Assembly: GCA_903884125.1 (NCBI GenBank)
Contig: CAISDR010000455.1
Coordinates: 1 to 16,161, forward strand
Source: an uncultured bacterium
GTDB lineage: Bacteria > Pseudomonadota > Alphaproteobacteria > CAISDR01
Direction of reading: 5' to 3'
Length of the DNA stretch: 16,161 bases
A program made the translations under genes and the position numbers. Below are positions 1 to 6,966 of the stretch, piece after piece. Under the pieces are notes generated by a model that searched no databases, had not been told where the DNA came from, and saw only the letters and a program-made list of their open reading frames with translations. Position 1 is the stretch's first letter. Every line of letters starts with the position of its first letter.

Positions 1-179
1 ATGCGCGCATCTTCGCGCGCAATGAATTCAGCACATTGGGCGCGCAACAGGTCCAGCATGGGACCTACAAGAACACGGTCAAAAACCGTATAGCCTTCGC
101 GCGCAAACTGGTTCTGATGTTCGCCATAATTTGCCAGCACTGTCTGTGGTGATCCGATGTTTTCATGGGCTGAAATCAT
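1..179 (-). CDS. Phytanoyl-CoA dioxygenase-like protein, N-terminal fragment (runs off left edge)
   Basis: An open frame begins at ATG (179-177) and stays open to the window edge, giving 59 residues. The start is supported by a strong ribosome binding site, GGGGAGG, at 195-189 on the minus strand, 9 nt upstream. The visible protein begins MISAHENIGSPQTV and contains FAREGYTVFDRVL followed by an amphipathic LLRAQCAEFIAREDAR helix. This 'F-x-x-x-G-Y-x-V-x-x-x-V-L then helix' pattern is typical of the start of phytanoyl-CoA dioxygenase (PhyH) family Fe(II)/2-oxoglutarate oxygenases. The iron-binding H-x-D and distal His lie outside the window, so activity and substrate cannot be judged. It lies downstream of the TonB receptor on the same strand but beyond a strong terminator, so it probably has its own promoter. 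The family call rests on a short stretch. Confidence 0.6.
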   Translation of the reverse strand, partial: MISAHENIGSPQTVLANYGEHQNQFAREGYTVFDRVLVGPMLDLLRAQCAEFIAREDAR

Positions 180-307
180 GTCTGGCTACCTCCCCACCGC
201 GCTCATTGAATTCTTAAGGCGCTTTGCAGAAAAGACCATGGCCAAAACCGGATCAGTCGTCAACGCAGCTTTTTGGCAATAGCCACACGCTTCAACAATG
301 CGCCTGC
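180..307. other. Intergenic region upstream of the phyH-like gene
   Basis: This stretch lies between the terminator and the phyH-like start. It holds that gene's ribosome binding site (GGGGAGG, 195-189) and presumably its promoter, although I see no convincing -35/-10 pair. No small gene is apparent in it. Confidence 0.4.
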
Positions 308-346
308 GGAAAAACGACAAAGGACGCCCCGTCATACGGGGCGTCC
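308..346 (-). terminator. Rho-independent terminator after the TonB receptor gene
   Basis: A perfect 11-bp inverted repeat pairs 322-332 with 336-346 across a 3-nt loop (333-335). Read on the minus strand, the hairpin is followed by a T-rich tract (TTTGTCGTTTTTCC, 321-308), and it starts 29 nt after the receptor stop codon at 376. On the plus strand there is no T run, so it should act in the minus direction only. Confidence 0.88.
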
Positions 347-375
347 CTTGCCAAACCAACTGTCAGTTGGGCGTA

Positions 376-2700
376 TCAGAAGTTCTTGTGGAACGTCACG
401 CCGACATAGCGATTGAAATCACGTGCCGGAAGACCGATCAGTCCGCCGTTCCCTTCACTTACAATCGTGTAATAGTGTTTGTCGGCGAGGTTGCGCACAA
501 ATACGCGCGTGTCCCAATCCGATTTCGTGTTCGTCAAAGAAATTGACGCATTCCAGATCCCATACGCAGGCTGGATCGTGTCCGGGGTCTGCGAAATACT
601 GTCCTGCTGCTTGGACTGATAGGAATAATCTGTTGCCAGATTTACTTCATACGGACCCATCGCATAGGCCAGATAGTCGGCCCGAATGTGGAATTTTGAC
701 TTAGGCGCAAACGGCAGCGGCTTGCCATTGACGTTGCAGCTGACTGCAGCGCCCGGCGGGCAGTTGAAATTATCGATCTTGGCATCAACATAGCTGAATG
801 CACCGGTCAGAGTCAGGTCAGTGATAACCTTGGCCACTGTGTCAATTTCAATGCCCTTTGTGGACACCTGACCTGCGTTAATCAGGCGGGTGACAACCGT
901 GCCAGCAACCAGATCAGGCTGGTTGGCCTGATAGTTTGAAACCTTGTCATCAAACAGTGCGACATTGAACTGCAGCTTGTTATCAAGAAGTTTTGACTTC
1001 AGGCCGATTTCATAGGCATCCGACGTTTCCGGCGACAGCGCATTGGTCTGCAGTGCTGTCATATTAAAGAAGACGTTGAACGCAGGTCCCTTATAGCCAC
1101 GTGAATAGGTAGCATACGTATTGATCGACGGGCTGATGTCATATTGCAGACCGGCACGTGCTGCATAATCGTTGACGCTGGTCGAACCGCTGCCGTTAAA
1201 CGCCGGGTTGATGCCAGGCACTGCGACCGCCGATGAAGCGGCGCGGCTTGTATAAAAACGAAGGTCATCTTTCACTGACCGCAATCCGGCAATGATCCGG
1301 AAATCGCTGGTCACATTGATATTTGCTTCACCAAAGAGCGAATAGTTGGTGCTGGTCGCACCAAAGCTGTTAAAGCCAAAATTCGCTACCGTCGAGCCAC
1401 TTGCCAGTAATTGCGTTGTGTCGCGACGATAGGTTTCCTTGTCAGGTGCGTGCATGAAAAAGCCACCAATCTGATAATCAATCAGACCACCCTTGGGCGA
1501 GGCCAGACGCACTTCTTCGGAATATTGATGCTCAAACACATGTCCCAGGTCGACCTGCTGGGTCGGGGTCAGCGTTGTCAGCCCCGGGAATGAATCCAGG
1601 TCCTGGCTCTGCACATTGCGCCAGTAACGATAGGCGGTAATAGAGGTCAGGGTATAGCCGGACAGGTTATAGTCTGCCTGAACAAATGTCCCAGCCGTCA
1701 GATCAACGTCAGCGCTGGGTGAGTTGATATTGGCTGACAGGTTGCTGAGCGAGGGCGTGATCCCCACATTGTTCAGCGCCTTGAGCAGATTGGCGCTGTA
1801 TGTCTGGATACCCGCCGGATAGTTGATGTTATAATTCGCGATGTAAACCGAGCTGATCGTCTGCTTGGTGTACATATAGTCGCCGCCGACCAGAACGCTC
1901 AGATTATTTGTCGGGGTGTACAGGAATTTTGCCCGAAAGCCTTTGCGGTCGTAACCGTTAACGTCTGAACCATTATTGATGTTCTTGACATTACCGTCAT
2001 AGCTGCTGACCAGGCCTGTTATACGGGCGCTCAACTGGTTTTTGATCAATTCGCCATTCACGGCGCCGGCAAAACGATATTCATTCCCTTCATAATAGGA
2101 AGCGTCGAAAAACCCACCCAGATCCGGTGTCGGGTTTTTGCTGATCACGTTCAGAACACCCGCCGATGCATTCTTGCCGAACAGTGTTCCCTGCGGACCG
2201 CGCAAAACTTCGATATGATCGATATCAAGCATGTCGGAAACCATCTGCCCCGGCCGGGCAAGCACCACGCCATCCACGACCGTTGAAACAGTCGGTTCAG
2301 CACCGGCAGAGGTTGTAATGGTGCCAAGGCCGCGAATCAGGATGTCCTGATCCTTGTTTGATGGCTGGGCACGAAATTCCACGCTGGGAATAACCGCAAT
2401 CAGATCGGGGACATTGTTCCGGTTTTCCTTGAGCGCCAGGGCGCCCGAGACAACGCTGACTGCCACAGGAACGGACTGCAAAGTCTCGGTCCGGCGGCGC
2501 GCGGTGACCACAACTTCTTCGGGGCTCTGCTTGGCATCGGCCGACGCTTTCGTGGCCGTGGATGACTGGGCCTGCGCTGTGGCAGGCATGATCAGCGCGG
2601 TAGAGGCCATTAAAGCCGCCACCAAACCAATCGTTAATTTCAATTGGGCCTTTGTTCCACGATTCGCCTCTACAGCCATCGCGCCGTCAAAATCCAGCAT
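376..2700 (-). CDS. TonB-dependent outer-membrane receptor
   Basis: This is a 774-residue outer-membrane beta-barrel receptor that would import a ligand using TonB/ExbB/ExbD energy. I chose ATG 2700 because AGGGG sits 6 nt upstream. An ATG at 2706 directly abuts that motif, and an ATG 7 codons further in (MAVEANRG) is also possible. From MLDFDG, a signal peptide spans about residues 18-44 (hydrophobic core LTIGLVAALMASTALIM, ending ATAQAQ). A TonB box EEVVVTA lies at 61-67. The plug domain follows, with LIRGLGT, the conserved VLRGPQGTLFGKNASAGVLNV stretch and ISKNPTP. The barrel ends in FHKNF, with the terminal aromatic residue expected for BAM-assembled proteins. The length fits the family, especially the large sphingomonad-type receptors. 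The ligand is unknown; proximity to purine genes makes purine derivatives one guess, but a separate operon lies between. Confidence 0.95.
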   Translation of the reverse strand: MLDFDGAMAVEANRGTKAQLKLTIGLVAALMASTALIMPATAQAQSSTATKASADAKQSPEEVVVTARRRTETLQSVPVAVSVVSGALALKENRNNVPDLIAVIPSVEFRAQPSNKDQDILIRGLGTITTSAGAEPTVSTVVDGVVLARPGQMVSDMLDIDHIEVLRGPQGTLFGKNASAGVLNVISKNPTPDLGGFFDASYYEGNEYRFAGAVNGELIKNQLSARITGLVSSYDGNVKNINNGSDVNGYDRKGFRAKFLYTPTNNLSVLVGGDYMYTKQTISSVYIANYNINYPAGIQTYSANLLKALNNVGITPSLSNLSANINSPSADVDLTAGTFVQADYNLSGYTLTSITAYRYWRNVQSQDLDSFPGLTTLTPTQQVDLGHVFEHQYSEEVRLASPKGGLIDYQIGGFFMHAPDKETYRRDTTQLLASGSTVANFGFNSFGATSTNYSLFGEANINVTSDFRIIAGLRSVKDDLRFYTSRAASSAVAVPGINPAFNGSGSTSVNDYAARAGLQYDISPSINTYATYSRGYKGPAFNVFFNMTALQTNALSPETSDAYEIGLKSKLLDNKLQFNVALFDDKVSNYQANQPDLVAGTVVTRLINAGQVSTKGIEIDTVAKVITDLTLTGAFSYVDAKIDNFNCPPGAAVSCNVNGKPLPFAPKSKFHIRADYLAYAMGPYEVNLATDYSYQSKQQDSISQTPDTIQPAYGIWNASISLTNTKSDWDTRVFVRNLADKHYYTIVSEGNGGLIGLPARDFNRYVGVTFHKNF

Positions 2701-2908
2701 TTCCATCCCCTAAGTCGTTCGCATTATTTACAAAACAGCCTGAAGGCAGGCGAAAAAGACAATGTGACAGCGTATCGGTGACACATTTCTAACATGCTTC
2801 TAGCCGAAGGCGCGTTTGCGAGCAAGTTACAAGGTCGCAACATCCCTCTTGGCAATCGAACGGGAAACGATCATACCCAGTTTTCAATTTACCAAAATGG
2901 AACGGGAA
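2701..2908. promoter_or_regulatory. Divergent control region between the TonB receptor and the oxidoreductase
   Basis: About 200 bp separate two divergent genes, so both promoters should lie here. Visible elements are the receptor's AGGGG ribosome binding site (2711-2707), an AT-rich stretch at 2721-2735 (TAAATAAT on the minus strand, a possible -10), a small hairpin at 2738-2751 (GCCTG-AAGG-CAGGC), and an operator-like repeat at 2763-2785. An open frame extending the oxidoreductase upstream to a TTG at 2816 is not credible as coding, because the family's Rossmann start lies well downstream. Confidence 0.5.
2763..2785. promoter_or_regulatory. Operator-like repeat (GTGACA twice; partial dyad TGTGAC...GTGACACA)
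   Basis: The hexamer GTGACA occurs at 2764-2769 and 2778-2783, a 14-nt period. The flanks also form an imperfect dyad in which 16 of the 23 positions match the reverse complement. The outer TGTG/CACA arms resemble half-sites of CRP/FNR-type regulators, but the spacing is not canonical. It lies between the two divergent genes, where an operator would be expected. No regulator can be named. Confidence 0.3.
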
Positions 2909-3988
2909 ATGACCAATAAGATTCGCTTTGCCCTGATCGGAACAGGCATGATGGGCAGGGAGCACATCAGAAATCTGAATCTAATGCCCGAAGCGCAGAT
3001 TGTGGCGCTCGTTGATCCAGTCGCCGACAGTATCAGTCAAACCCAGGCTATTATTCCCGAAAAAGTTGCGCACTTTGCCGATGTGCCTTCACTGTTAAAC
3101 GGACAGGCATTTGACGCTGTAATCCTGTCATCACCGAATTTTACGCATCATGATGTTCTTGGCCCGCTGATGGGAACCAAAACCCATATACTGTGCGAGA
3201 AGCCGTTGGCGACGACGCTGGCGGACGCAAAAGCACTGGCTGAAGCGGCCAAAACCCACAAGGGTGTCTTTTGGGTGGGCATGGAATACCGCTATATGCC
3301 GCCAGCGGCGGCCTTTATCGAGGACATCCGCAGCGGCAAAATCGGGCGCCTGCAGATGTTGGCTATTCGCGAGCACCGGTTTCCCTTTTTGGTCAAGGTC
3401 GGCGACTGGAACCGCTTCAGCGTCAACACCGGTGGCACCATGGTCGAAAAGTGCTGCCATTTCTTTGACCTGATGCGGCTGATTGTCGGGGCTGAACCTG
3501 TGCGTGTGTTCTGTTCCGGAGCCATGGATGTCAATCATCAGGACGAACGGTATGGCGGCGCAAAGCCCGATATCATAGATAACAGTTACACGGTGGTGGA
3601 CTTTGCAAACGGCGTACGCGCCATGCTGGACTTGTGTATGTTTGCAGATGGGTCCGACAATCAGGAAGAAATCGCAGCCACAGGCGACAAAGCAAAGCTT
3701 GAAGTGTTTATTCCATCCGGCGACATCGTCTATTCACCGCGGGTTGGTTTCCGGAACCCTACGAAAACCGAACGCCGCCATGTGACCGTTGATGAAACCG
3801 CCCTTAATGCTGGCAGCCACCATGGCGCTACGTTTTATCAGCAGCGTAAATTCCTGGACGCTATTCAAGGGTTAGGACCGATAGAAGTCACGGCCGATGA
3901 CGGATTGCGGGCGGTGGCCATGGGTCTGGCCGCAGAAATCAGCGCCCGCGAACATCGGGTAGTCGCCATGAGCGAACTGGGCTTTTAG
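2909..3988 (+). CDS. Gfo/Idh/MocA family NAD(P)-dependent oxidoreductase
   Basis: This is a 359-residue cytosolic dehydrogenase of the Gfo/Idh/MocA family, which oxidises or reduces sugars, inositols and related polyols. I start it at ATG 2909 (MTNKIRF) because the Rossmann strand begins immediately afterwards; GGAA and GGGA lie just upstream. The N-terminal nucleotide-binding domain shows FALIGTGMMG (8-16) and LVDP at the end of beta-2, where the acidic residue suggests NAD preference. The catalytic-lysine motif is CEKPLATT (E97-K98-P99). The C-terminal alpha/beta domain holds GGTMVEKCCHFFD (about 175-187), the family's substrate/catalytic region with His184. The length is normal. The substrate cannot be inferred: no sugar or inositol genes are nearby. 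It is followed 30 nt later by a small DUF2256 gene on the same strand. An apparent longer open frame to 2816 uses TTG and adds a non-family leader. Confidence 0.93.
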   Translation: MTNKIRFALIGTGMMGREHIRNLNLMPEAQIVALVDPVADSISQTQAIIPEKVAHFADVPSLLNGQAFDAVILSSPNFTHHDVLGPLMGTKTHILCEKPLATTLADAKALAEAAKTHKGVFWVGMEYRYMPPAAAFIEDIRSGKIGRLQMLAIREHRFPFLVKVGDWNRFSVNTGGTMVEKCCHFFDLMRLIVGAEPVRVFCSGAMDVNHQDERYGGAKPDIIDNSYTVVDFANGVRAMLDLCMFADGSDNQEEIAATGDKAKLEVFIPSGDIVYSPRVGFRNPTKTERRHVTVDETALNAGSHHGATFYQQRKFLDAIQGLGPIEVTADDGLRAVAMGLAAEISAREHRVVAMSELGF

Positions 3989-4018
3989 GTCCGGTTCGCC
4001 TAAGAGCTTTCGCACACG

Positions 4019-4177
4019 GTGCCTGCAGAGAAATACACGAAGTCCAATCTGCCGGAAAAAATCTGTGCAGTTTGTAAGCGCCCGTTCACCTGGCGCAAAA
4101 AGTGGCGCCGCGACTGGGACCAGGTAAAAACCTGTTCCAAGCGTTGCAAGGCAGACCTACGCGTAAAATCAGATTAG
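4019..4177 (+). CDS. DUF2256 zinc-ribbon-like small protein
   Basis: This short 52-codon gene encodes VPAEKYTKSNLPEKICAVC..., with GTG 4019 as the only start-like codon after an in-frame TAA at 4001. The protein carries the full DUF2256 signature: N-L-P-x-K-I-C-x-x-C-x-R-P-F-T-W-R-K-K-W, then W-D-x-V-K-x-C-S-x-R-C. Cys16/Cys19 and Cys39/Cys43 make a CX2C...CX3C set likely to bind one zinc. The length matches the family (roughly 45-60 residues). The biochemical function of DUF2256 proteins is unknown to me; they often sit near cryptochrome/photolyase genes, but none is seen here. No strong ribosome binding site is visible (TAAGAG, 12 nt upstream), so translation may be weak or may depend on readthrough from the oxidoreductase gene ending 30 nt earlier. 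It ends in TAG. Confidence is high because almost every family-conserved residue is present. Confidence 0.9.
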   Translation: MPAEKYTKSNLPEKICAVCKRPFTWRKKWRRDWDQVKTCSKRCKADLRVKSD

Positions 4178-4360
4178 ACATATTGGGTGTGATGCAAGAC
4201 CTTGATCGTCGAATCAGCCATCACGCTCTTGGCGACATATTTGGACGTTTCAGTGTCCCAACTGTCACCCGACGACAGATCCGGTCGCATCAGGCGTCCA
4301 ATTCGACAGCATCAGCCAGACGAAACTGAGTCATAATCGACCACCTTGTGGGGAATGATA
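4178..4360. other. Spacer between DUF2256 and the GME-family hydrolase, with tiny minus-strand open frames
   Basis: This interval should carry the promoter of the downstream hydrolase. CATAAT at 4332-4337 is a passable -10 on the plus strand, but I find no matching -35. GGGGA at 4350-4354 is the hydrolase's ribosome binding site. On the minus strand, a 14-codon frame (4334-4290, MTQFRLADAVELDA) is followed through a TGATG overlap by a 38-codon frame (4290-4174) ending TIKVLHHTQYV. I do not recognise either product. They could be chance, or the debris of a decayed gene. Confidence 0.35.
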
Positions 4361-5227
4361 ATGCCCAGACGCCTTGCCATGTGTGCACCGGATCGCTTTG
4401 ACGTCAGCTACACAATCAATCCGTGGATGCAACCGGATCAATGGACGATTAAGCGTGATAGCTTGCGGATGCAGGCAAAAAACGGCTGGCATCAGCTGGT
4501 TGAAACATTTCGGGGGCTCGGCGCTGAAATTGACTTTGTCGAACCGGTGGATGGTCTACCTGATCTGGTTTTTACTGCCAATGCAGCCGTGGTCTTGGAC
4601 GGCAAGGCCCTGATCGCCCGGTTTCGGCACAAGGAACGCCAGGGTGAGACCGCCATATTTGAAAATTTCTTTCGCCGATTAAGCACGCGCGGCCTGATCG
4701 ATCAGGTGCATATGATGCCGGAAGCCGTGTGTCTGGAAGGCGCGGGCGATTGTGTGTGGGATTCGACCCGCCAATGTTTCTGGCTGGGATTTGGACCGCG
4801 ATCCGATAGGGCGGCAGCCGACATATTGGAAAAAATATTTGGTCAGACTGTTGTCGCGCTGGAACTGGTGAACCCTCATTTCTATCACATGGATACCGCA
4901 CTTTGCCCCCTGTCAGGCGGTGAGATACTGGTCGTTGAAGCCGCATTTTCACCTGCTGATCTGGCCAGGATCCGCGATATGGTCGGCAGCCACAATATGA
5001 TCCCTGTACCCCCGGACAGTGCTGCCAGACTGGCGGCGAATGCAGTCTGCCTTGGGCGCGATCTGGTTTTGTGCGACTGTTCCCATGAACTGAATCTGAC
5101 GATCACAGAACATGGCTATCGGGTGCATCAGGTTCCACTTGAACCATTCGCGCTCAGCGGTGGATCGGCATTTTGCCTTACCCTGGCGCTTGATCGTCGC
5201 TCGCGGCAGGTAGCCCAAGCGGCATAG
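4361..5227 (+). CDS. Guanidino-group-modifying (DDAH/amidinotransferase-fold) hydrolase, similar to the arginine dihydrolase domain of ArgZ/AgrE
   Basis: This is a 288-residue cytosolic enzyme. The start at ATG 4361 (MPRRLAMCAP) is set by GGGGA 6 nt upstream. It matches the GME superfamily (arginine deiminase, DDAH, amidinotransferases) and most closely, from memory, the N-terminal arginine dihydrolase domain of cyanobacterial ArgZ/AgrE. Shared features are MCAPDRFDVSYTINPWM (7-23), PDLVFTANA (67-75), RFRHKERQGE (87-96), EGAGD (126-130), FYHMDT with the general-acid His176, and a C-terminal GGSAFCLTL with nucleophile Cys272. Asn74 sits where dihydrolases have Asn and deiminases usually have Asp, which favours removal of both nitrogens (arginine to ornithine, CO2 and two NH3) or hydrolysis of a ureido substrate. 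It lacks the C-terminal extension of AgrE. It converges on the purine operon and overlaps the lrp gene by 50 bp. A role on a ureido purine intermediate is my inference; plain arginine or methylarginine hydrolysis is the conservative reading. Confidence 0.88.
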   Translation: MPRRLAMCAPDRFDVSYTINPWMQPDQWTIKRDSLRMQAKNGWHQLVETFRGLGAEIDFVEPVDGLPDLVFTANAAVVLDGKALIARFRHKERQGETAIFENFFRRLSTRGLIDQVHMMPEAVCLEGAGDCVWDSTRQCFWLGFGPRSDRAAADILEKIFGQTVVALELVNPHFYHMDTALCPLSGGEILVVEAAFSPADLARIRDMVGSHNMIPVPPDSAARLAANAVCLGRDLVLCDCSHELNLTITEHGYRVHQVPLEPFALSGGSAFCLTLALDRRSRQVAQAA

Positions 5228-5714
5228 GCCCGTTTTCACGCATCGTACGCAGCACGACATTTGAAACAATCCGCGCGATGCCGAAATCGGAATCATCAAG
5301 CCAGCTCGCTGTCATCGACTGATAGGCATCGATGCTGTCACAGATCATAAGGGCCATATAATCAAAAGCGCCGCTGACTTCGAAAAATGAAATCACTTCG
5401 GGACAGGCCAACAGATGCCGTTCGAAAATCAATGCCCTGTCCCGGCGATAATCGGCCAATTGTATCTGGGCAACAATCCGCACGGCGGCTTGAACTTTCG
5501 CTAGGTCAATCCGTGCCGAATAGCCAGAAATAAACCTCTTTTTCTCAAGCCGCCTTACACGTTCAAGACATGGCCGGGGACTTAGCCCCACCTGATCAGA
5601 CAGATCCTGATTGGTGATCCGACCATCCACCTGCAGGATTTCCAGGATGCGCAGATCAATGGCATCCAGCAGCTTTTTGGCGGGTGGGGAATTTTTCCTA
5701 AGCCTGGCCATCAT
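5178..5714 (-). CDS. Lrp/AsnC family transcriptional regulator, last gene of the purine operon
   Basis: This DNA-binding regulator is 178 residues from ATG 5714. GTG 5720 and ATG 5711 are alternatives, and no clear ribosome binding site decides between them. The N-terminal winged helix-turn-helix (about residues 18-65) has the standard pattern AIDLRILEILQVDGRITNQDLSDQVGLS, then PRPCLERVRRLEKKRFISGYSARID. The RAM ligand-binding/oligomerisation domain follows: AQIQLADY, HLLACPEVISFFEVSGAFDYMALMI, and a final IVSNVVLRTMREN strand. The start overlaps the end of the aminotransferase gene by 17 nt, so it is co-transcribed with the purine genes and is their most likely local regulator, possibly sensing a pathway intermediate or glycine. 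The non-conserved C-terminal tail (GLPAASDDQAPG) is the part overlapping the convergent hydrolase gene. Ligand and activator/repressor mode are not visible. Confidence 0.93.
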   Translation of the reverse strand: MMARLRKNSPPAKKLLDAIDLRILEILQVDGRITNQDLSDQVGLSPRPCLERVRRLEKKRFISGYSARIDLAKVQAAVRIVAQIQLADYRRDRALIFERHLLACPEVISFFEVSGAFDYMALMICDSIDAYQSMTASWLDDSDFGIARIVSNVVLRTMRENGPMPLGLPAASDDQAPG

Positions 5715-6966
5715 AAACACTTAAGGCCGAATCCGCACCAGCCCCGGCGGTCACACCATATCCCGTTTTGCGCAGCGTTGTCTCTAACGCGCAAAGCGTA
5801 ATCAGCACATTATGTTTGTGGCAATTATACCCCATGGCACCGATACGCCAGATACGCCCCTTTAGCGGGCCGAATGAAGAGCCTATTTCGATCTGAAAAT
5901 CATCGCGCATCAGGCCGCGCAGCTTTTCACCATCAATGCCAGAAGGGATTTCAATGCCGGTCACATTGCTCATCTTATTGGACAGGTCGCCGAAAAGTGT
6001 GAGTCCCATGGCCTGCAATCCGGCAACCATGGCCCGGCTTGCCTGATCATGGCGCCTGAACCGATTGGCCAGACCTTCCTGCAGGGCGACGCGGGCGCAT
6101 TCGCGGGCGCCATAAAGCATCGTTGCAGATTCTGTGTGATGGTTCAGACGCCGTTCCGACCAGTAATCCATGATCATGGCCAGATCGAGATAATTGGACC
6201 GGATCATCGGGCCGTTACCTGGTTTCAGGTCGGCGGGCGCTATGCCTTTTTCCACATGGCGGCGATGGAATATCGCCTCAGCCGCCTGCGGTGAAATGGT
6301 GATCGGTGCTGAGCCCGCCGGACCACCCAGACATTTCTGAAGCCCTGCGGTCACCACGTCCAGACCCAGCCGGTCCACGTTCAGGTCCATGCCGCTCAGC
6401 GTTGCCGTTGCATCGACATAGGTCAGGCAATCATATTTGCGACAGATCGCACCGATGCCATCCAGCGGCTGCGCCATGGTGGTTGATGTATCCCCATGGA
6501 CAACGGCCAGCACTTTCGGACGCAGGCGCCGAACTGCCTCTTCAATCTGATCCAGCGAAAGAACTTCGCCCCATGGCGCATCAAGCGCCTCGATCCGTCC
6601 GCCGCAGCGCTGGACAATTTCGGTAAGCAATAATCCGAACCGGCCAAAACGCAAAACCAGTACCAGATCATCAGGGGCAATCAGTGATACCAATGCCGCT
6701 TCTATGGCCGCGCGGGCCGTGCCATCAATCAGCATGGTCCAATGATTGTCGGTCTGAAACACCTGACGATACAGCGCCATGGTTTCATCCATATAGACCG
6801 TGAATTCCGGATCAAACTGACCCAGCATCTGTGCCGACATGGCGCGCAGCACGCGCGGGTGAACATTGGCAGGACCCGGCCCCATCAACAGACGTTGCGG
6901 TGGATCGATCTCGCCGTAAAAAGCGGATACTGGCATCTGGGCGGGTGAAGGATTTTTCGTCATCAT
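5698..6966 (-). CDS. pucG: (S)-ureidoglycine-glyoxylate aminotransferase (class V, PucG-like)
   Basis: This 422-residue PLP enzyme would transfer the amino group of (S)-ureidoglycine to glyoxylate, giving oxalurate and glycine. The fold-type I, class V (alanine-glyoxylate aminotransferase) features are MGPGPANVHPRVL (28-40), the PLP-phosphate loop DGTARAAIEA (81-90), Asp185 in TYVDAT for the pyridine nitrogen, and the Schiff-base Lys211 in TAGLQKCLGGPAG. C-terminal RIGAMGYN carries the carboxylate-binding Arg. The segment RSNYLDLAMIMDYWSERRLNHHTESATMLYGARE resembles ureidoglycine aminotransferases rather than serine- or alanine-specific relatives. The start ATG 6966 overlaps the preceding stop as ATGA. 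Position directly after an allantoate amidohydrolase gene, the source of ureidoglycine, strongly supports the assignment. The symbol is borrowed from Bacillus; alanine- or serine-glyoxylate activity cannot be excluded from sequence alone. Confidence 0.9.
   Translation of the reverse strand: MMTKNPSPAQMPVSAFYGEIDPPQRLLMGPGPANVHPRVLRAMSAQMLGQFDPEFTVYMDETMALYRQVFQTDNHWTMLIDGTARAAIEAALVSLIAPDDLVLVLRFGRFGLLLTEIVQRCGGRIEALDAPWGEVLSLDQIEEAVRRLRPKVLAVVHGDTSTTMAQPLDGIGAICRKYDCLTYVDATATLSGMDLNVDRLGLDVVTAGLQKCLGGPAGSAPITISPQAAEAIFHRRHVEKGIAPADLKPGNGPMIRSNYLDLAMIMDYWSERRLNHHTESATMLYGARECARVALQEGLANRFRRHDQASRAMVAGLQAMGLTLFGDLSNKMSNVTGIEIPSGIDGEKLRGLMRDDFQIEIGSSFGPLKGRIWRIGAMGYNCHKHNVLITLCALETTLRKTGYGVTAGAGADSALSVYDGQA

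Noticed and set aside
2816..2908. N-terminal extension of the Gfo/Idh/MocA protein from TTG 2816
   Set aside because: The extra 31 residues are not family-like, the start codon is TTG without a ribosome binding site, and the region is needed for divergent promoters.
4361..5227. Calling the GME hydrolase a classical arginine deiminase (ArcA)
   Set aside because: At 288 residues it is much shorter than ArcA (about 400), and its motifs match the ArgZ/DDAH branch, including Asn in the FTAN segment.
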